Positions 18,724 through 29,957 of a stretch of 64,000 nucleotides of DNA are shown in pieces. The number at the start of each line of letters is the position of its first letter. Positions within the stretch are counted from its first letter, which is position 1. Source of the DNA: Tribonema minus (taxonomy: Eukaryota > Sar > Xanthophyceae > Tribonematales > Tribonemataceae); NCBI GenBank assembly GCA_017506865.1, contig JAFCMP010000047.1, positions 310,001 through 374,000 of the forward strand, written 5' to 3'. Both the position numbers and the translations under genes were made by a program. The notes beneath the pieces were generated by a model. The model saw nothing but the letters and a program-made list of their open reading frames with translations. It was not told the DNA's origin and ran no database searches.

Positions 18724-21006
18724 TCATCGCGCCTGCTGCTGCTGCTGCTGCTGCTGAGCGGTGTGCTTCCGCGCCGCCGCGTCGCGTGCACGGCTGCGCG
18801 GGCGCACGGGCGAGCGCTGCTGCTGCTGCGCCGCGTTGCTGCTGCTGCTGCCGGCATGTATCATCATGAGCCTATTCACAGCGCTGCGCACGTCGTCCGA
18901 ACTCGCGTTCGACTGCGTGCCCTCGGCGTCCTCCTCGGAGCCGTCATCCGCGCCGCCCGCGTCCTCCGCGCTGCCGCTGCCGCTGCCGCCGCCGCTGCCG
19001 GCGCTGCTGCCGCCGCCGCCGGCGCGCCGCTGTGACGTTGTGCTCTCGCCGTCGCCGCTGGTGGACGCCACGCCATTGTCCTCGCCGCTGCCGCAGTGAC
19101 CTATGTCCTCGGAGGCGGCGCCACTGCCGTTCATACTGGGCGATCGTGAGCCTGTGTCGTCGCCGTCCTGGCTGCCGCCGGCACTGGCGCTCGCGCTGCC
19201 ATTGCCGCCGCTGCTGCTGTCGTTGGTGCTGGGCCACTGCAGGTGCGCGGCAGCGCTGACAGCCGCCGCCGCCGCTGCCGCGCCGCCGCCGTCGCTGCTG
19301 CGTTTCCGCTTGGCGCCCTTGCGGCCGCCGGCGTCGTGCGCGTGCAGCAGCGCTGCGTCTGATGGCAGCTTGGGCGGCATCACGGCCTCGTTGCCGCTGC
19401 CGTTGCGCGAGTCGTTGCCGCTGCCGCCGCGCGAGTCGTTGCCGCTGCCGCTGCTGGTGCCCTGGGGGCTGCGGGTGTACTCGCCGCGCGCCGCCGCGCC
19501 GCCAGCGCCGCCGCCGCCGCCACCGCCGCTGCTGCTGCCGTTGCTGCGCGTCGGCGACGACGAGCTGGATGAAGTGGGCATGTCCGCAGAAGAGTAGTGG
19601 CGCGGCCGCGGCGAGCCGTCCTCAGAGACCGGTCTCAGGCTGAGCACGACCTCCGCGCCGCTGGCGCTGCCGTCGCCGCCGACGCCGCTGCGCCCGAGCA
19701 CGCTGCTGCGGATCTCGCACCACAGCGTGGTGCTGTCGCGGCGCACCAGGCACAGCCGGCACTTGCCGGCGCCGCTGCTCGTGGTGCCGCGCGCGCCGCC
19801 GCTGCCGACGCCGCCGGCGCTGCCGCTGCTGCCGCCGCCGGCGCTGCCGCTGCCGCTGCCGCCGGAGGAGCCGGCGCGCGCGCGGTGGCGCGGGTGCGCC
19901 AGCTTGCCTACGTGCGCATGGTGGTGCAGCGCGTGCTTCGATGCCTTGGCGCCGCCGCCAGTGGCAGTGCCAGCCGGCCCCACAAACGCCGGCTCGACGG
20001 CGTGCGGCGCGCCGAGCTTGCTAGACCCGCTGCTGCCGCCGCCGCCGCCGCCGCTGCTGGATGAGCCGCTGGACGTGCCGCCGCACGTGCCTGACGACGC
20101 CGCCGATGCCGATGTCCACGGCCCAACGGACGACGTGGCGCCAAAGGTGGTCGCCATGCTAGAGCCGGCGAGCGACTGCGCAGTGCCGCCGCTGTCGATG
20201 CTGCCGCTGCCCGCGCCGTGCCGGCTGCGGTCGTCCCCGCCGCTGTTGCTGCCGCTGCCGCCGCTGCGGCTGCCGTCGCTGCTGCTGTGCGGAAAGTGCG
20301 GAGGCGCGACGCGCTGCTGCATGGAAGACGCAGCGGGCGCCGCACCAGACTGCGGTGCCGCCACTGTCGCACGAGCGTGCGGAGCATCAGCACCAGCGCC
20401 ACCGGCAGCAGCTGGCGCAGCCGTGCTGCTGAGCAAGGCTGCCAACTGCAAGGGCGGCGCCACAGTCACGTACCCATCTGCATATGACATGTCCGCATCC
20501 GCTGTGTCCGAGCTGTTGTCGCTGCTGCGGCCGCCGCCGCCGCCGCCGCTGCTGTCGTCCTGCTGCTGCGCAGCAGCGTCGCCTTTGTACCCGGCGTCCT
20601 CGGACTGCGCGTAGCAGTCAGCGGCGCCGCTGCCGCCGCTGCTGCCGCTGCCGCCGACGTCGTTGACGGCGTCGCGCAGCAGCAGGCTGAGCGCGCCATG
20701 GCACTCCGGCGTCACCAGGTCAAACATGGACATGCCGCGCATCTCCTCGCTGCGCTTCTGCAGGAAGGCCTCGCATGCGCCGCTCACGTACGAGACGGTG
20801 CCGCGGCGGCACAGCGCGACTATGAGGTCCGGCAGCAGCGCCAGGATCTGCGCGTTGCGGCGCATCCTGTCGTTCTCGATGGACATTTCCTCCACGAACG
20901 TCTTCTTGCGCGCGCGGCTCGCGCTCGCGGACTTGCGGTTCGCCGCGCGCTTGAGGTTTTTCTTCTCGTCCAGGCGCCGCCGCTCATGGTAGCTGATGTG
21001 CTGGCC
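18724..21006 (-). CDS. bZIP-PAS transcription factor (last, large exon; 5' exon not found)
   Basis: After an acceptor (CCCAAGCAG) one exon encodes 760 residues. Residues 8-45 form a bZIP basic region (KNLKRAANRKSASASRARKK: the N-x7-R signature) leading into a short zipper (EEMSIENDRMRRNAQILALL). A PAS domain begins directly after it (LPDLIVALCRRGTVSYVSGA to MSMFDLVTPECHGALSLLLR), is interrupted by about 250 residues of Ser/Gly/Ala low complexity, and resumes as CRLCLVRRDSTTLWCEIRSS and EVVLSLRPVSE. The remaining C-terminus is low complexity ending in poly-Gln. bZIP joined to PAS is known from stramenopiles and other chromalveolate algae. It lacks an obvious LOV photosensor signature, so a non-light ligand or partner is more likely than an aureochrome role. 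Expected in the nucleus. The start codon and first exon(s) lie upstream of 21,006 and were not identified. Confidence 0.8.
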   Translation of the reverse strand, partial: GQHISYHERRRLDEKKNLKRAANRKSASASRARKKTFVEEMSIENDRMRRNAQILALLPDLIVALCRRGTVSYVSGACEAFLQKRSEEMRGMSMFDLVTPECHGALSLLLRDAVNDVGGSGSSGGSGAADCYAQSEDAGYKGDAAAQQQDDSSGGGGGGRSSDNSSDTADADMSYADGYVTVAPPLQLAALLSSTAAPAAAGGAGADAPHARATVAAPQSGAAPAASSMQQRVAPPHFPHSSSDGSRSGGSGSNSGGDDRSRHGAGSGSIDSGGTAQSLAGSSMATTFGATSSVGPWTSASAASSGTCGGTSSGSSSSGGGGGGSSGSSKLGAPHAVEPAFVGPAGTATGGGAKASKHALHHHAHVGKLAHPRHRARAGSSGGSGSGSAGGGSSGSAGGVGSGGARGTTSSGAGKCRLCLVRRDSTTLWCEIRSSVLGRSGVGGDGSASGAEVVLSLRPVSEDGSPRPRHYSSADMPTSSSSSSPTRSNGSSSGGGGGGGAGGAAARGEYTRSPQGTSSGSGNDSRGGSGNDSRNGSGNEAVMPPKLPSDAALLHAHDAGGRKGAKRKRSSDGGGAAAAAAAVSAAAHLQWPSTNDSSSGGNGSASASAGGSQDGDDTGSRSPSMNGSGAASEDIGHCGSGEDNGVASTSGDGESTTSQRRAGGGGSSAGSGGGSGSGSAEDAGGADDGSEEDAEGTQSNASSDDVRSAVNRLMMIHAGSSSSNAAQQQQRSPVRPRSRARDAAARKHTAQQQQQQQQAR

Positions 21007-21743
21007 CTGCTTGGGTAGAGGTCATGGGCAGGGATGCATCAGTGTGAGCACATTGACAGCAGCCTGGCACACTCTGTCGTTGATATGAATGCTGCTGCGG
21101 CGACTGTGGCTCGGCCATGGCAGTGTCTGCAGAAGCTCAATCGCATGATCGACATGATACAGAGCTTGGACGGCTGCCCGCTGCGCTGGCGAAACATTCT
21201 GCCGGCTGCTGCGTGCCCTGCATCGACACAACGCTGACCGGTGCAGGCGTGATCAAACTGCGAATGCCCGAGCAAAGGGTGAAACCGTGAAGCCGACAGC
21301 GAGCCTGGTGCGAGCCACTCCTGCTGACGCGCAACCGATGCGGGCGTCAATCGGCAAAGAGCTTGGCGGCGGGCTGCTGCTCGCAGCACGGCAACCGTGC
21401 GATGCCGCTGGTGGCGATCCTCAAACATGAGCCGGCATGTGTTGCTGCTCTCCACACACGGTCTACCTGCACAACCTCTGGAGCTTACATACGGAACACA
21501 CATTTGAACGAGAGGCTGCTTGCTTACCCCATTGGAGGCGCCCATGAACTCCTCTAGAGTGCCATGCACCCTAGTTGACGCCACGCGAGGATCTGCAGCG
21601 CAGACAGCAGTAGATTCATGGCCGAAGATTCAGAATCAGCGTCTGCCAGCACAGCACCATTACCTTCGACACTCGAGAATGCGCAATCGCCAAGTCACTG
21701 TGGAACTCACCCATGCAAGGGAGCCCCAGTCGCCGACCGCTGT

Positions 21744-22576
21744 TAGTTGAGTGCAGGCAACTTGAAACTGTAGCTCATGTGCTGGAGGCTGGCCCTGGCT
21801 GGTGCCGACGACTCATTCAGGGGCCTGTGTGTTGCGCGGCGTGGCAAGTCTTGCTGATGCACTTGTCGACGCTGCTGAATTGTCAATGATCGACGTGGAG
21901 CGTGGATTTGCCGTAAGCCCAGTGTGGGGATCCTTCCGCTGCCTCTCTTGCTGCTGTTGCTGGCTTAGCCACAATCCTTGCAGGCTAGTGTGTTGGTCCG
22001 AACTGCACAGGCTGGATGATCTCCCAAAGCAAGGAAGGCCTCCAATAGTCACCAGAGCTCGCAGAACAATTTGTCTGGTCGCGTCACAGCATGTTCAACC
22101 CTGAAAAGCCAATGAACTCATCTATTTTTCGAAAGTCAGCTGTTTTTGGTGACTCAGGTCGACCAGCTTCACCTGGAGTCGACCAGCCTCGAATAAAACA
22201 ATGATGAGCAAGGTTCGAGAGGCCTTCTGGAAAATCGCTGTGGAAGGTCTAGAAAAGACCCATAGAGGGGTGTAGAGGATGTTACTCTAGAGGGGTGTTC
22301 ATCTAGAGTGTGTTAGTCTAGATGTGCAACATTGCTGAAACTCACAACCATATAGACCGTAGACAATGCTGCTGCTGCTTGGCGAGTAGGTCGATGCTCA
22401 ACTCACGCGTAATTTGTGCATGCATTGTCTGCACAATGCTAATCCTGACACTTGGTGCATGGTGGTGGACCTATCGTTGAGGTGATGCTGCCATTCTCGT
22501 GATAACGTCATGTACTACACTACGCATGCAATAGCGCGATTCGCCAACATCTGCACAATGTGTGCCTGATGGCATC
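21744..22576. repeat. 0.84-kb dispersed direct repeat, copy 1
   Basis: It begins TAGTTGAGTGCAGGCAACTT and ends near GATGGCATC. It matches 25,607-26,454 in the same orientation with few substitutions over the first 620 bp and more divergence after. It contains a 45-codon stop-free stretch at its left end (LVECRQLETVAHVLEA and on) and inner TCTAGA-rich microrepeats. No terminal repeats or obvious target duplication; family unknown. Confidence 0.85.
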
Positions 22577-22800
22577 CATACACAAAATGATGTTGTTTGG
22601 GGGTGCATGCAACAGTTTTTGTGGCAGGGCAGAAGCCCTCACAGCTAGCACCGCAGAAAGAGGCTCGAGCTCCAGCACCATAGTGCGTGATGATAGGGCT
22701 TGTGTGCTAGGCACACCATTGCTGACGATTCGACAGTGGCGAAGTTAAGTTAAGGTGGAGCAGAGACTCTTGAACGCATGACCATTTTATTGCAAAAGCC

Positions 22801-22880
22801 TTGACCGTCAAGTAGGCCTTGGTACTCTTATTGGTTCCTGCTTGGGGCGCGTAGAAGCGCAGATGATTGTGGTAAGCATG
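22801..22880 (-). mobile_element. Diverged LINE 3'-tail relic
   Basis: The plus strand CTTGGTACTCTTATTGGTTC, CTGCTTGGGGCGCGTAGAAG, CGCAGATGATTG parallels the LINE tail at 12,731-12,778 (TTGTACTTTTTATTAATTCT, CGCTCAGGGCGCGAAAAAGC, CCAGATGATTG). Only about 50 bp align. Confidence 0.4.
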
Positions 22881-23351
22881 GTGGATCTTCGTGTGCTTTT
22901 TATTCAAGGAAATACACCACCAATGCTGCGAAGCCGTCGGGACTACCAAAGGCGTGAAGCCATCAATGATGCGAACTGGTTAGGACTCCTGAGGGCGGCG
23001 ATGCTGCAGAGACACCCTCAGCATGGATCGAACGCGCCAAGTCAGTGCTCTATCTGATGATGATGTCCGCAGCGCACGCTTCCCGACGCATCCCATGGGA
23101 TGATCCACTCTGCGAACACTTGTGTGGGCACCGAGGGTGGTGCTGCTGGCCAAGCGTATACCCTGCGCGCGCTCAGCCGCCCACTGCATTGCGCCCAAAC
23201 CACCCCCCCCCCCCCCCCCCCCTCCCCTCCCCGCCGCCTCCTCCATGCTGCGCATGTGTGTGACTGCCAGCGCGCGTGTTCAAAGCAGCAGCGCTCTCCC
23301 AGCAGGGCCCCCACCGCCCCCGCCTGGTGCCGCGCTCCGCCCGCTGCGCCG

Positions 23352-23871
23352 CTACGACAGGCAGCGCAGGTCCGCCTCGCCGCACGGGCAGCCCTCCGCC
23401 ACGGCCCACTTGAGCACGCCCAGATGCCCGTTTGTGCGCGCCTCCGCGCACACGCACGCGTCCCACGCGCACCCCTCCCCGCGTGCCCACCGCATCGCGT
23501 CGCTGTAGCCGCCCGCCGCCGCCGCCACGCAGACATCCTCGTCGTGCCCGCCGCCTGTCGCGCGGCACGTCGCGTGCAGCAGCGCCAGCGACGTCAGGTC
23601 GCCCGCCGCCGCCGCGGCGACGCACGCGCTGCCGTCCCAAGCGTCGCTGCCGACGTCGAACAGCAGCAGGCGCACCGCGGCTGCGTCGCCTGAAGCGAGC
23701 GCCGCGTGCATGGCGCGCTCGTCGCACGGGAATCCGTGCGCGTGATCCGTGCGCGTGCAGCCAGCGCATGCTGCGGATGTCGGCGCACGCCCACAGGTCC
23801 GCAGGGCTCTCGAACACGTGCCCCCGCGCGCGCAGCCACTCGAGGCGCTCCACGTCGCCGAGCGCGGCCAT
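23352..23871 (-). pseudogene. Ankyrin-type repeat protein broken by a 13-bp tandem duplication
   Basis: The minus strand reads MAALGDVERLEWLRARGHVF and SMRWLHAHG in one frame, then FPCDERAMHAALASGDAAAV, a DVCVAAAAGGYSDAMRWARG repeat and GHLGVLKWAVAEGCPCGEAD in another, to a stop at 23,352. These are the WLRxxG / AAxxGHLxVLKWAxxxGCPW ankyrin variants common in protists and giant viruses (four to five repeats). The frame changes exactly where a 13-bp unit (plus strand ATCCGTGCGCGTG) occurs twice in tandem, 23,732-23,744 and 23,745-23,757; a single copy would keep one frame of 168 residues. So it is a recent mutation, an allele, or an assembly artefact. Upstream sequence (FEWAYGHSLPVSGDKEEE) stays open, so the true start may lie further up or in another exon. 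Function unknown (protein binding). Confidence 0.6.
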
Positions 23872-24167
23872 CTCCTCCTCCTTGTCACCGGAGACGGGCA
23901 GGCTGTGGCCGTACGCCCACTCGAACGTGCCACGATGCGCACTTGGGGCACTCGCCGCCCATGAGTGTGAGGTGAGCCATAGGCAGGGATGCGAACAGGT
24001 CACCTGAGATGGCGGTTGTTGCCTGGCCGAACAGCGCCCTGTATGCAGCTGGTTGACCCCAAGAACAAGACATTCTTTCAAAGGGCATATCAGGAACATT
24101 CCGCTCCTTGGGCTCATGGCAGTGGCATGCTTGCATTAATGCAGTGTTTGTATCACTGTTTCGGACC

Positions 24168-24380
24168 ATGGCCAAGCGTGCGGCAGACTCGCCAGGAATG
24201 ATGCGCAAGCGAATACGTGAACATGAGGAGCAGGTGGCTCTCGTCAATTACGCGCGTGGCTGCATGGTCCTCGATGCAAAGAAGGTGAACTGGCTTGAAG
24301 TTTTAGCCTTCGTGTGTCTCAGGGCTTTGCACGTCAAACCGCCTCTGTTCTGCTGCATGTGCTGCTTGATGTGCAGCTGA
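24168..24380 (+). CDS. Small ORF or first exon, unrecognised
   Basis: ATG opens MAKRAADSPGMMRKRIREHE, a basic nuclear-type stretch, then EQVALVNYARGCMVLDAKK. A GTGAAC after the Lys-Lys pair could be a donor; read on, it stops after 70 residues in a Cys-rich tail. No homologue recognised. Confidence 0.25.
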   Translation: MAKRAADSPGMMRKRIREHEEQVALVNYARGCMVLDAKKVNWLEVLAFVCLRALHVKPPLFCCMCCLMCS

Positions 24381-24709
24381 TGGGTACAGGGGAGGAGTAT
24401 CTGGCCGCTGTAGGGAATCTTTGGTAATGGTGCTGAAAAGGAATCTCCGCGGCCCAAGAAAGCTGAGGCAGTGGCCCCAGATGGACTGGTCGAGACACAG
24501 CAGCAGCGCCTGAACTGGTCGCGTGATGAGCCGCGCGTTTGTGGGAGGGCTCCTGGGCTGCTGCGGATTCACCATGCTCGCCACTGAGGCCGAGAAGCTC
24601 AAGGTCGATGGCTTGCGCCTCATGCATCAAGTCTTGACGTCGCTTCAGCAGCACCGACCTCCAATCCTCAGCAGTCGGCCTGCGATCTACAGCACTCGAC
24701 TTTGCGGAG
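24334..24709 (-). CDS. Candidate terminal exon of an unrecognised protein
   Basis: After an acceptor-like TTCCCTACAG the minus strand encodes a charged helix (EDWRSVLLKRRQDLMHEAQA, IDLELLGLSGEHGES) followed by Ser/His-rich sequence to a stop at 24,334. Composition looks coding, but no partner exon was found and it overlaps part of the small plus-strand ORF. Confidence 0.3.
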
Positions 24710-24769
24710 CCGTGTACGGACTTGCTGTAGGGAACCCCCATCCTCTCCGACAAACTGGTGCCTGAAAGT

Positions 24770-25606
24770 GAAGTGCCTTCAAGTGCCTACGTCATCGCTG
24801 GACTGTCGCTCGCTATCCTCTCACGGTCGATTGACACTTCGAGCCCGAACAACTTCAAAATCCTGTTAGAGTGAGAAGGTTTTATTCTGAAGGCTCCAAA
24901 AACGCGGCTTGCTTCTACGCCGATGATGGGGTGTGGCTGTGATGTCGTCCCTGACACGCCGCACCGCCAAACGTAGATCTGATTCAATGAGCAGTCATGT
25001 CTTCGCAGTTGCACACGTTGGCAGTAGGCATGTCACAGGTGTCCACCAAGGCATGTGCGCACCATTGCTCCCGACTTTCGGCGCGTGCTGCTCGGCGGTA
25101 TTGCTTATGTGACCGCAGGCGCCCGCAGGGTAGGGCAGGCAGGGCAATGACCCTCCACCTGCGCAACTATACACCCAGCGTGTGGTGCAACAGCGTCCTA
25201 TCTTCACGTCGAGGGAACAGAGTTTTGTACGGCAGGATGCTCATCTGGAGCTTCTGTTAAGCTGTGTGGTCGCATCGCCTGCGACTCGGTGATCGTGGCC
25301 TGCCTGAGCGCGTTGTGGTGGGCGGCAAGAACATTCCCCGCAGGGGCTTATGGCGCTGAAGCTCCACAGTCTACTATCAGTCATCAAGGATGTATATCGG
25401 GATTTAGAGGTAACCTTGGTCGAACAGTAGGTGCGCAATGAACTTCTTGCATCATTAATGCGTGTTGTTGACGCAGGCAGCAACTGTACACCAAAAGTCT
25501 GCTGCTTCAAGCCGCAGTGTACTTGGCGTGCACACAGAGGCGTACATGTACACTGTGGCACCTGTTTAGCATGGACTTGCTCAATGCCCTTTGCAAGTGC
25601 TACTGC
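24770..25606. other. Stretch without a supported gene
   Basis: Only short frames; a Cys-rich one (25,431-25,613 +, with HCGTCLAWTCSM) abuts repeat copy 2. Nothing else recognised. Confidence 0.4.
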
Positions 25607-26454
25607 TAGTTGAGTGCAGGCAACTTGAAACCGTAGCTCATGTGCTGGAGGCTGACCCTGGCTGGTGCCGACGACTCATTCAGGGGCCTGTGTGTTGCGC
25701 GGCGTGGCAAGTCTTGCTGATGCACTTGTCGACGCTGCTGAATTGTCAATGATCGACGTGGAGCGTGGATTGCCGTAAGCCCAGTGTGGGGATCCTTCCG
25801 CTGCCTCTCTTGCTGCTGTTGCTGGCTTAGCCACAATCCTTGCAGGCTAGTGTGTTGGTGTGAATTGCACAGGCTGGATGATCTCCCAAAGCAAGGAAGG
25901 CCTCCAATAGTCACCAGAGCTCGCAGAACAATTTGTCTGGTCGCGTCACAGCATGTTCAACCCTGAAAAGCCAATGAACTCATCCATTTTTCGAAAGTCA
26001 GCTGTTTTTGGTGACTCAGGTCGACCAGCTTCACCTGGAGTCGACCAGCCTCGGATAAAACAATGATGAGCAAGGTTCGAGAGGCCTTCTGGAAAATCGC
26101 TGTGGAAGGTCTAGAAAAGACCCATAGAGGGGTGTAGAGGATGTTACTCTAGAGGGGTGTTCATCTAGAGTGTGTTAGTCTAGATGTGCAACATTGCTGA
26201 AACCCATTACCATAGACCATAGACAATGCTGCTGCTGCTACTGCCTGGCAAATAGGTCGGTGCTCAACTGATACCTGATTGTATTGTAAGTACATACATC
26301 GTCTGCACGCACGATGCTGTTGCTGACATTTGGTGCATGGTGGCGGATCTGTCATGGAGGTGACGTTGCCATTCTTCTGACAAGATCATGTACTACACTA
26401 CGCATGCAATAGCGCGATTCACCAACATTTGCACTAAATGTCCCTGATGGCATC
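25607..26454. repeat. 0.84-kb dispersed direct repeat, copy 2
   Basis: Same orientation as copy 1 (21,744-22,576). Flanking sequences are unrelated on both sides, which defines the ends. Together the pair brackets a 3-kb segment containing the broken ankyrin gene. Confidence 0.85.
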
Positions 26455-27246
26455 TACACATGTGCACGCCGCTCCTTACATGTCTTTAAAGTATGCAACC
26501 TGCGCGCTGAAAGGGTCCAGGAGGTTGCTGCCATGCTAGCTGAACCTGCATGTGCACATGTATGCAGTCATACAGAATGAAAGAGTGGGTGTAGCATCAC
26601 ATGGCAGCACTGGAGGATTGCTCAGCGCTTTCCACGATGTTTGCAATGTGGCTGGCTTTTGCTCTGCCAGTCTCTGGTTGTCAACTGTGAAGCAGCTGAG
26701 GCTGAAGCTACTTGTTTGATTAATGCAATCTGAGGTTCAATCTTGAATCTTATGGTGTGCGCCACTCCACGCTGCCAAATCTTCGCTCATCGACATACTG
26801 CAAGGCATGAAATGTCTACCCAAGTGAGAAATGAATGGAACCTCAACATCTGCAAGAAAACAGCATGAAATGGGTCACACACGTCGCAATGAGACATGCC
26901 TCCATTGACAAGCATTATTTGTCACATTTGCTAATTCCCACATCCCTAGGTGAATGGGAGTCAGGCCACACCTGCACAAGAACTCCGAGGCAACATCAGA
27001 TGTTAATGGAATGGCACAGCGCATGTGCATCACATGATGGAATGTCAACCATGTAGCATTGCAATGGCAGATGCCTCTATCGGTCGACAAGAGACGATGC
27101 ATTATGCCACTCCGTACAGAGCATGAAAGCACACATCAAACATGAATCAACGCACCGCAGCAGCAGCTTATACCTTCATTGGGTGTTCATTGAGCAACAG
27201 CACATCTGCAGGAGGCGCACCTCGCCCGCTGCTCAAGACACTCCGT
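26455..27246. other. Stretch without a supported gene
   Basis: No exon, repeat or RNA gene recognised. Confidence 0.4.
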
Positions 27247-28878
27247 TCAGCTATCGCTTCCACTGGCAGGTGAAAGCCTCAACACCCTAACAACCTTTTG
27301 GTCTGCGTTCTCAAGCAACAGAGAGAACAAAGTCACGCTACGCCGCAGGCTGTCACTGAGCTCGATGTCCCCGACGCCAGTCCACTGACCACCGGCAGCT
27401 GTGTTGCATGCTGCGCGCACTGTGTCTCCCATCAATTGCAGCGCTGCTGCCATGCACTGAAGCATTGCTGCTGCCGCTGCTGCTGGCACCTCACAAACAT
27501 TGTGTGTCGCGCTCTGCGTTGAAGGCCGCGCCTCACTGGCAGGCTGCAGTTGCCGCGACGGCGCCAGAGCTGCAAGGTCTGCAAGCAACACCATCACGTT
27601 AGTCATCCTCAGCAAGAAGGACGGGTCGATGCTCGCCCCACACCATGCTGAAAGCTAGCAACAACAAGTGGCTGATGAAACGCACAGGCAGTTGCCAACC
27701 AAGAGCACCACACGCCACTCAACATTGAAGTTGCCAGGTCATCAGGCTTCTAGAATTCTGGAGACACAACCAGTGGTCCATGATCCCCGCACAACTGCAA
27801 CTAGCAACAGCTATGCATGTGGTATTTAGCAGTTTCAGAGCACTCGTTCTGAAAGGAATACGATGCAGTAATGGGCGACTAGACAAGGATGGTGATGTAA
27901 TGAGTAACTCAGCAGCACAGAAGAAGCTGGTGAAAGCACCTTGCCCTCGAAAGAACCTGACACCATGACACGACCTGCATGTCAAGAGAGAACGTAATTA
28001 GATACATGTGAGTGTGAGCTGGGCTCCAGCAGTTGATGAATGCACCAAGCAAATGCAATTCAAGTCGTAGAGATGCCGAACTGGCTCACCTTCGGCAAAG
28101 TCACGCTCCAACTCTTGAACTTTCTCCAGCAGGCAAGTCACCAGCCCCTCTGGGAGACCCGCCAGGATCGCCGACCCGCGATGCAGTACTTTCAGGTCCT
28201 GCCATGTGGTAACGCCGTGGTACGCTAGGTAGCAGGAGTAGAAACGCCACGATTGTGGCTGTTCGCAGACTTCGTAGAAAATGTCTCCGAAGTCGTGGTC
28301 TAGTTCGGGGACATGATCAAACAGCCAGTTTGCTGGGCCTGAGGGGATTGCCAGAGTGGAAAGAGTATCAGTTGATTAACGCCGACAATGCATGCGCACT
28401 GATTACTTCGCAGTGAATTGCCGCCTGGACAGGTGGGGCTGAATGGGTGTGTCATCAGTGCAGGTCATGGTCTATGGGCACACATGCAGCAACAGCACGC
28501 TCAGCAGCAGCAGCACGGTCGCGCAGCATGTGCAAGATTCTGTACACGAACGCTGGACTCACCGCTCACAATGACATCCGCTTCCTGCGGATAAACATCC
28601 AGACAGGGCTCGCACGCCTCCAAAAGCTGCCTTTGCCACTCAATGTCCTTGTTTAGAGCCTCTCAGTCCTCCTTATTGCCCTTCTCGCGAGCAGCGTTCA
28701 GACGCAGGGCAAGTTCTTCCAGAGCCGCTTTCACAGTGCGATGCAGGCCACGAAAGTTCCACTTTAGCGCCACGCCCGCCACATCATCGAGGTCGGGGTT
28801 GAGCCAAGTGGTGGTGGCCTCGCTTGCTTGCTGCCTCATCTGGTTCGCTGCTCCTGTCAGATCTACAGGTGGGTGCAT
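27247..28878 (-). pseudogene. Unrecognised three-exon gene, copy 1 (in-frame stop in exon 1)
   Basis: Exons on the minus strand: 28,878-28,563, 28,338-28,090 and 27,578-27,247. Phases (1, 1) close exactly. Exon 1 encodes WLNPDLDDVAGVALKWNFRG and LHRTVKAALEELALRLNAA; exon 2 ELDHDFGDIFYEVCEQPQSW, RFYSCYLAYHGVTTWQDLKV and LPEGLVTCLLEKVQELERDF, which looks faintly like a SAM-type helical bundle; exon 3 is Ala-rich and ends SLRRSVTLFSLLLENADQKV and on to the stop. A TGA at 28,663-28,665 lies in frame within exon 1, at a position occupied by acidic residues in copy 2. Either this copy is dead or a short form is made. Family unknown. Confidence 0.55.
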
Positions 28879-28887
28879 ACGTTAGAC

Positions 28888-28951
28888 AACGACAGTCTGT
28901 CAGCTGTTTGAAGTAACGCAACGACAGTCTGTCAGCTGTTTGAAGTAACGC
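28888..28951. repeat. 32-bp tandem repeat, two copies
   Basis: AACGACAGTCTGTCAGCTGT followed by TTGAAGTAACGC occurs twice, just upstream of exon 1 of the copy-1 gene. A third partial piece follows (CAGACACGTTACTTC, inverted). Confidence 0.85.
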
Positions 28952-29957
28952 GTCAGACACGTTACTTCACTGTTAAGTATCAGCGCATCCCACGCTACGC
29001 GCTGCACTGTTGCTCCATCGGCGGCACCGCATACAGCTCCGGTAGCGCCTTTTGTTCCACTACTCAAGGCCTCATAGGTTTAGGTTTACTTTTATTCTCT
29101 GTTCAACTTCAACTGCAAGAACTGGAAGCGAGCCCGTACTCAAAGTTTGCAGAGTTGGAAAAATAATGTCTTCAAAAAGTGGCGTCACACAACAAAGCAG
29201 TTGGTATAGGCGACGCCCGATTGCATGCAGGTCAAGTGTCAAATTCATTGAATCAGCCTCCCTTTCAGTTCTCAAAATCTTTGAAAATTGACATCAACTA
29301 CTTGAATAGCAAGTGACAAGTGCCGCATAAACTTAGTTGAACTTGCGCTGCACAAATAAGTACCAGCATCATCGTGATGCGCACAGAAGTTTGCCCTTCA
29401 CTCAGGTGAAGTCTACATGTATTTCAATTCATGCAAGGTCGTTTTGCTGCAGTTTGCAAAACCGTGTGGTTTCAAATAGACATCAGCTACGCGGCACCAG
29501 CAGGGAATGCAAAAGCGCCAGCGCGCCCCTGACTGCGATAACACGCGTGTCACCACTGCAGTAAGCGCCTTTGAGTAGTCATGTATGCCACATGCCCACG
29601 AAGGAATGGCTCTTGTTGTGCCTGCGTCAACTAGCATATCTCAGGCAGATGGCAGATTCACAAGCTGGGCATTTGACAGAAGCTGGACATGTGACACGGT
29701 GTCTAGCTTGACCTGCCGAAGATGTCATGATGTCAAACAACAATACCTGGTATTGAAGCTGACTTTCAGACTAGGTATGTATTGTGTACAAATAACAATG
29801 GTGGCTCTACGCATGTGCCACATGGTGCTACAGTGCTCAACAACGTGTCCCTTCCGTGCGCAGGCATCAAACCGGTTCTCAGCAGAAGTAAGCATGCGGG
29901 TGTTGAATGCACCGCGAAAACGCGACTCAAACTGTAGAGGTGCCGAAAACGGCTCAC

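Noticed and set aside
19727-20614. Long plus-strand frames opposite the bZIP-PAS exon
   Set aside because: They are Pro/Leu-rich shadows of Gly/Ser/Ala codon runs on the coding strand.
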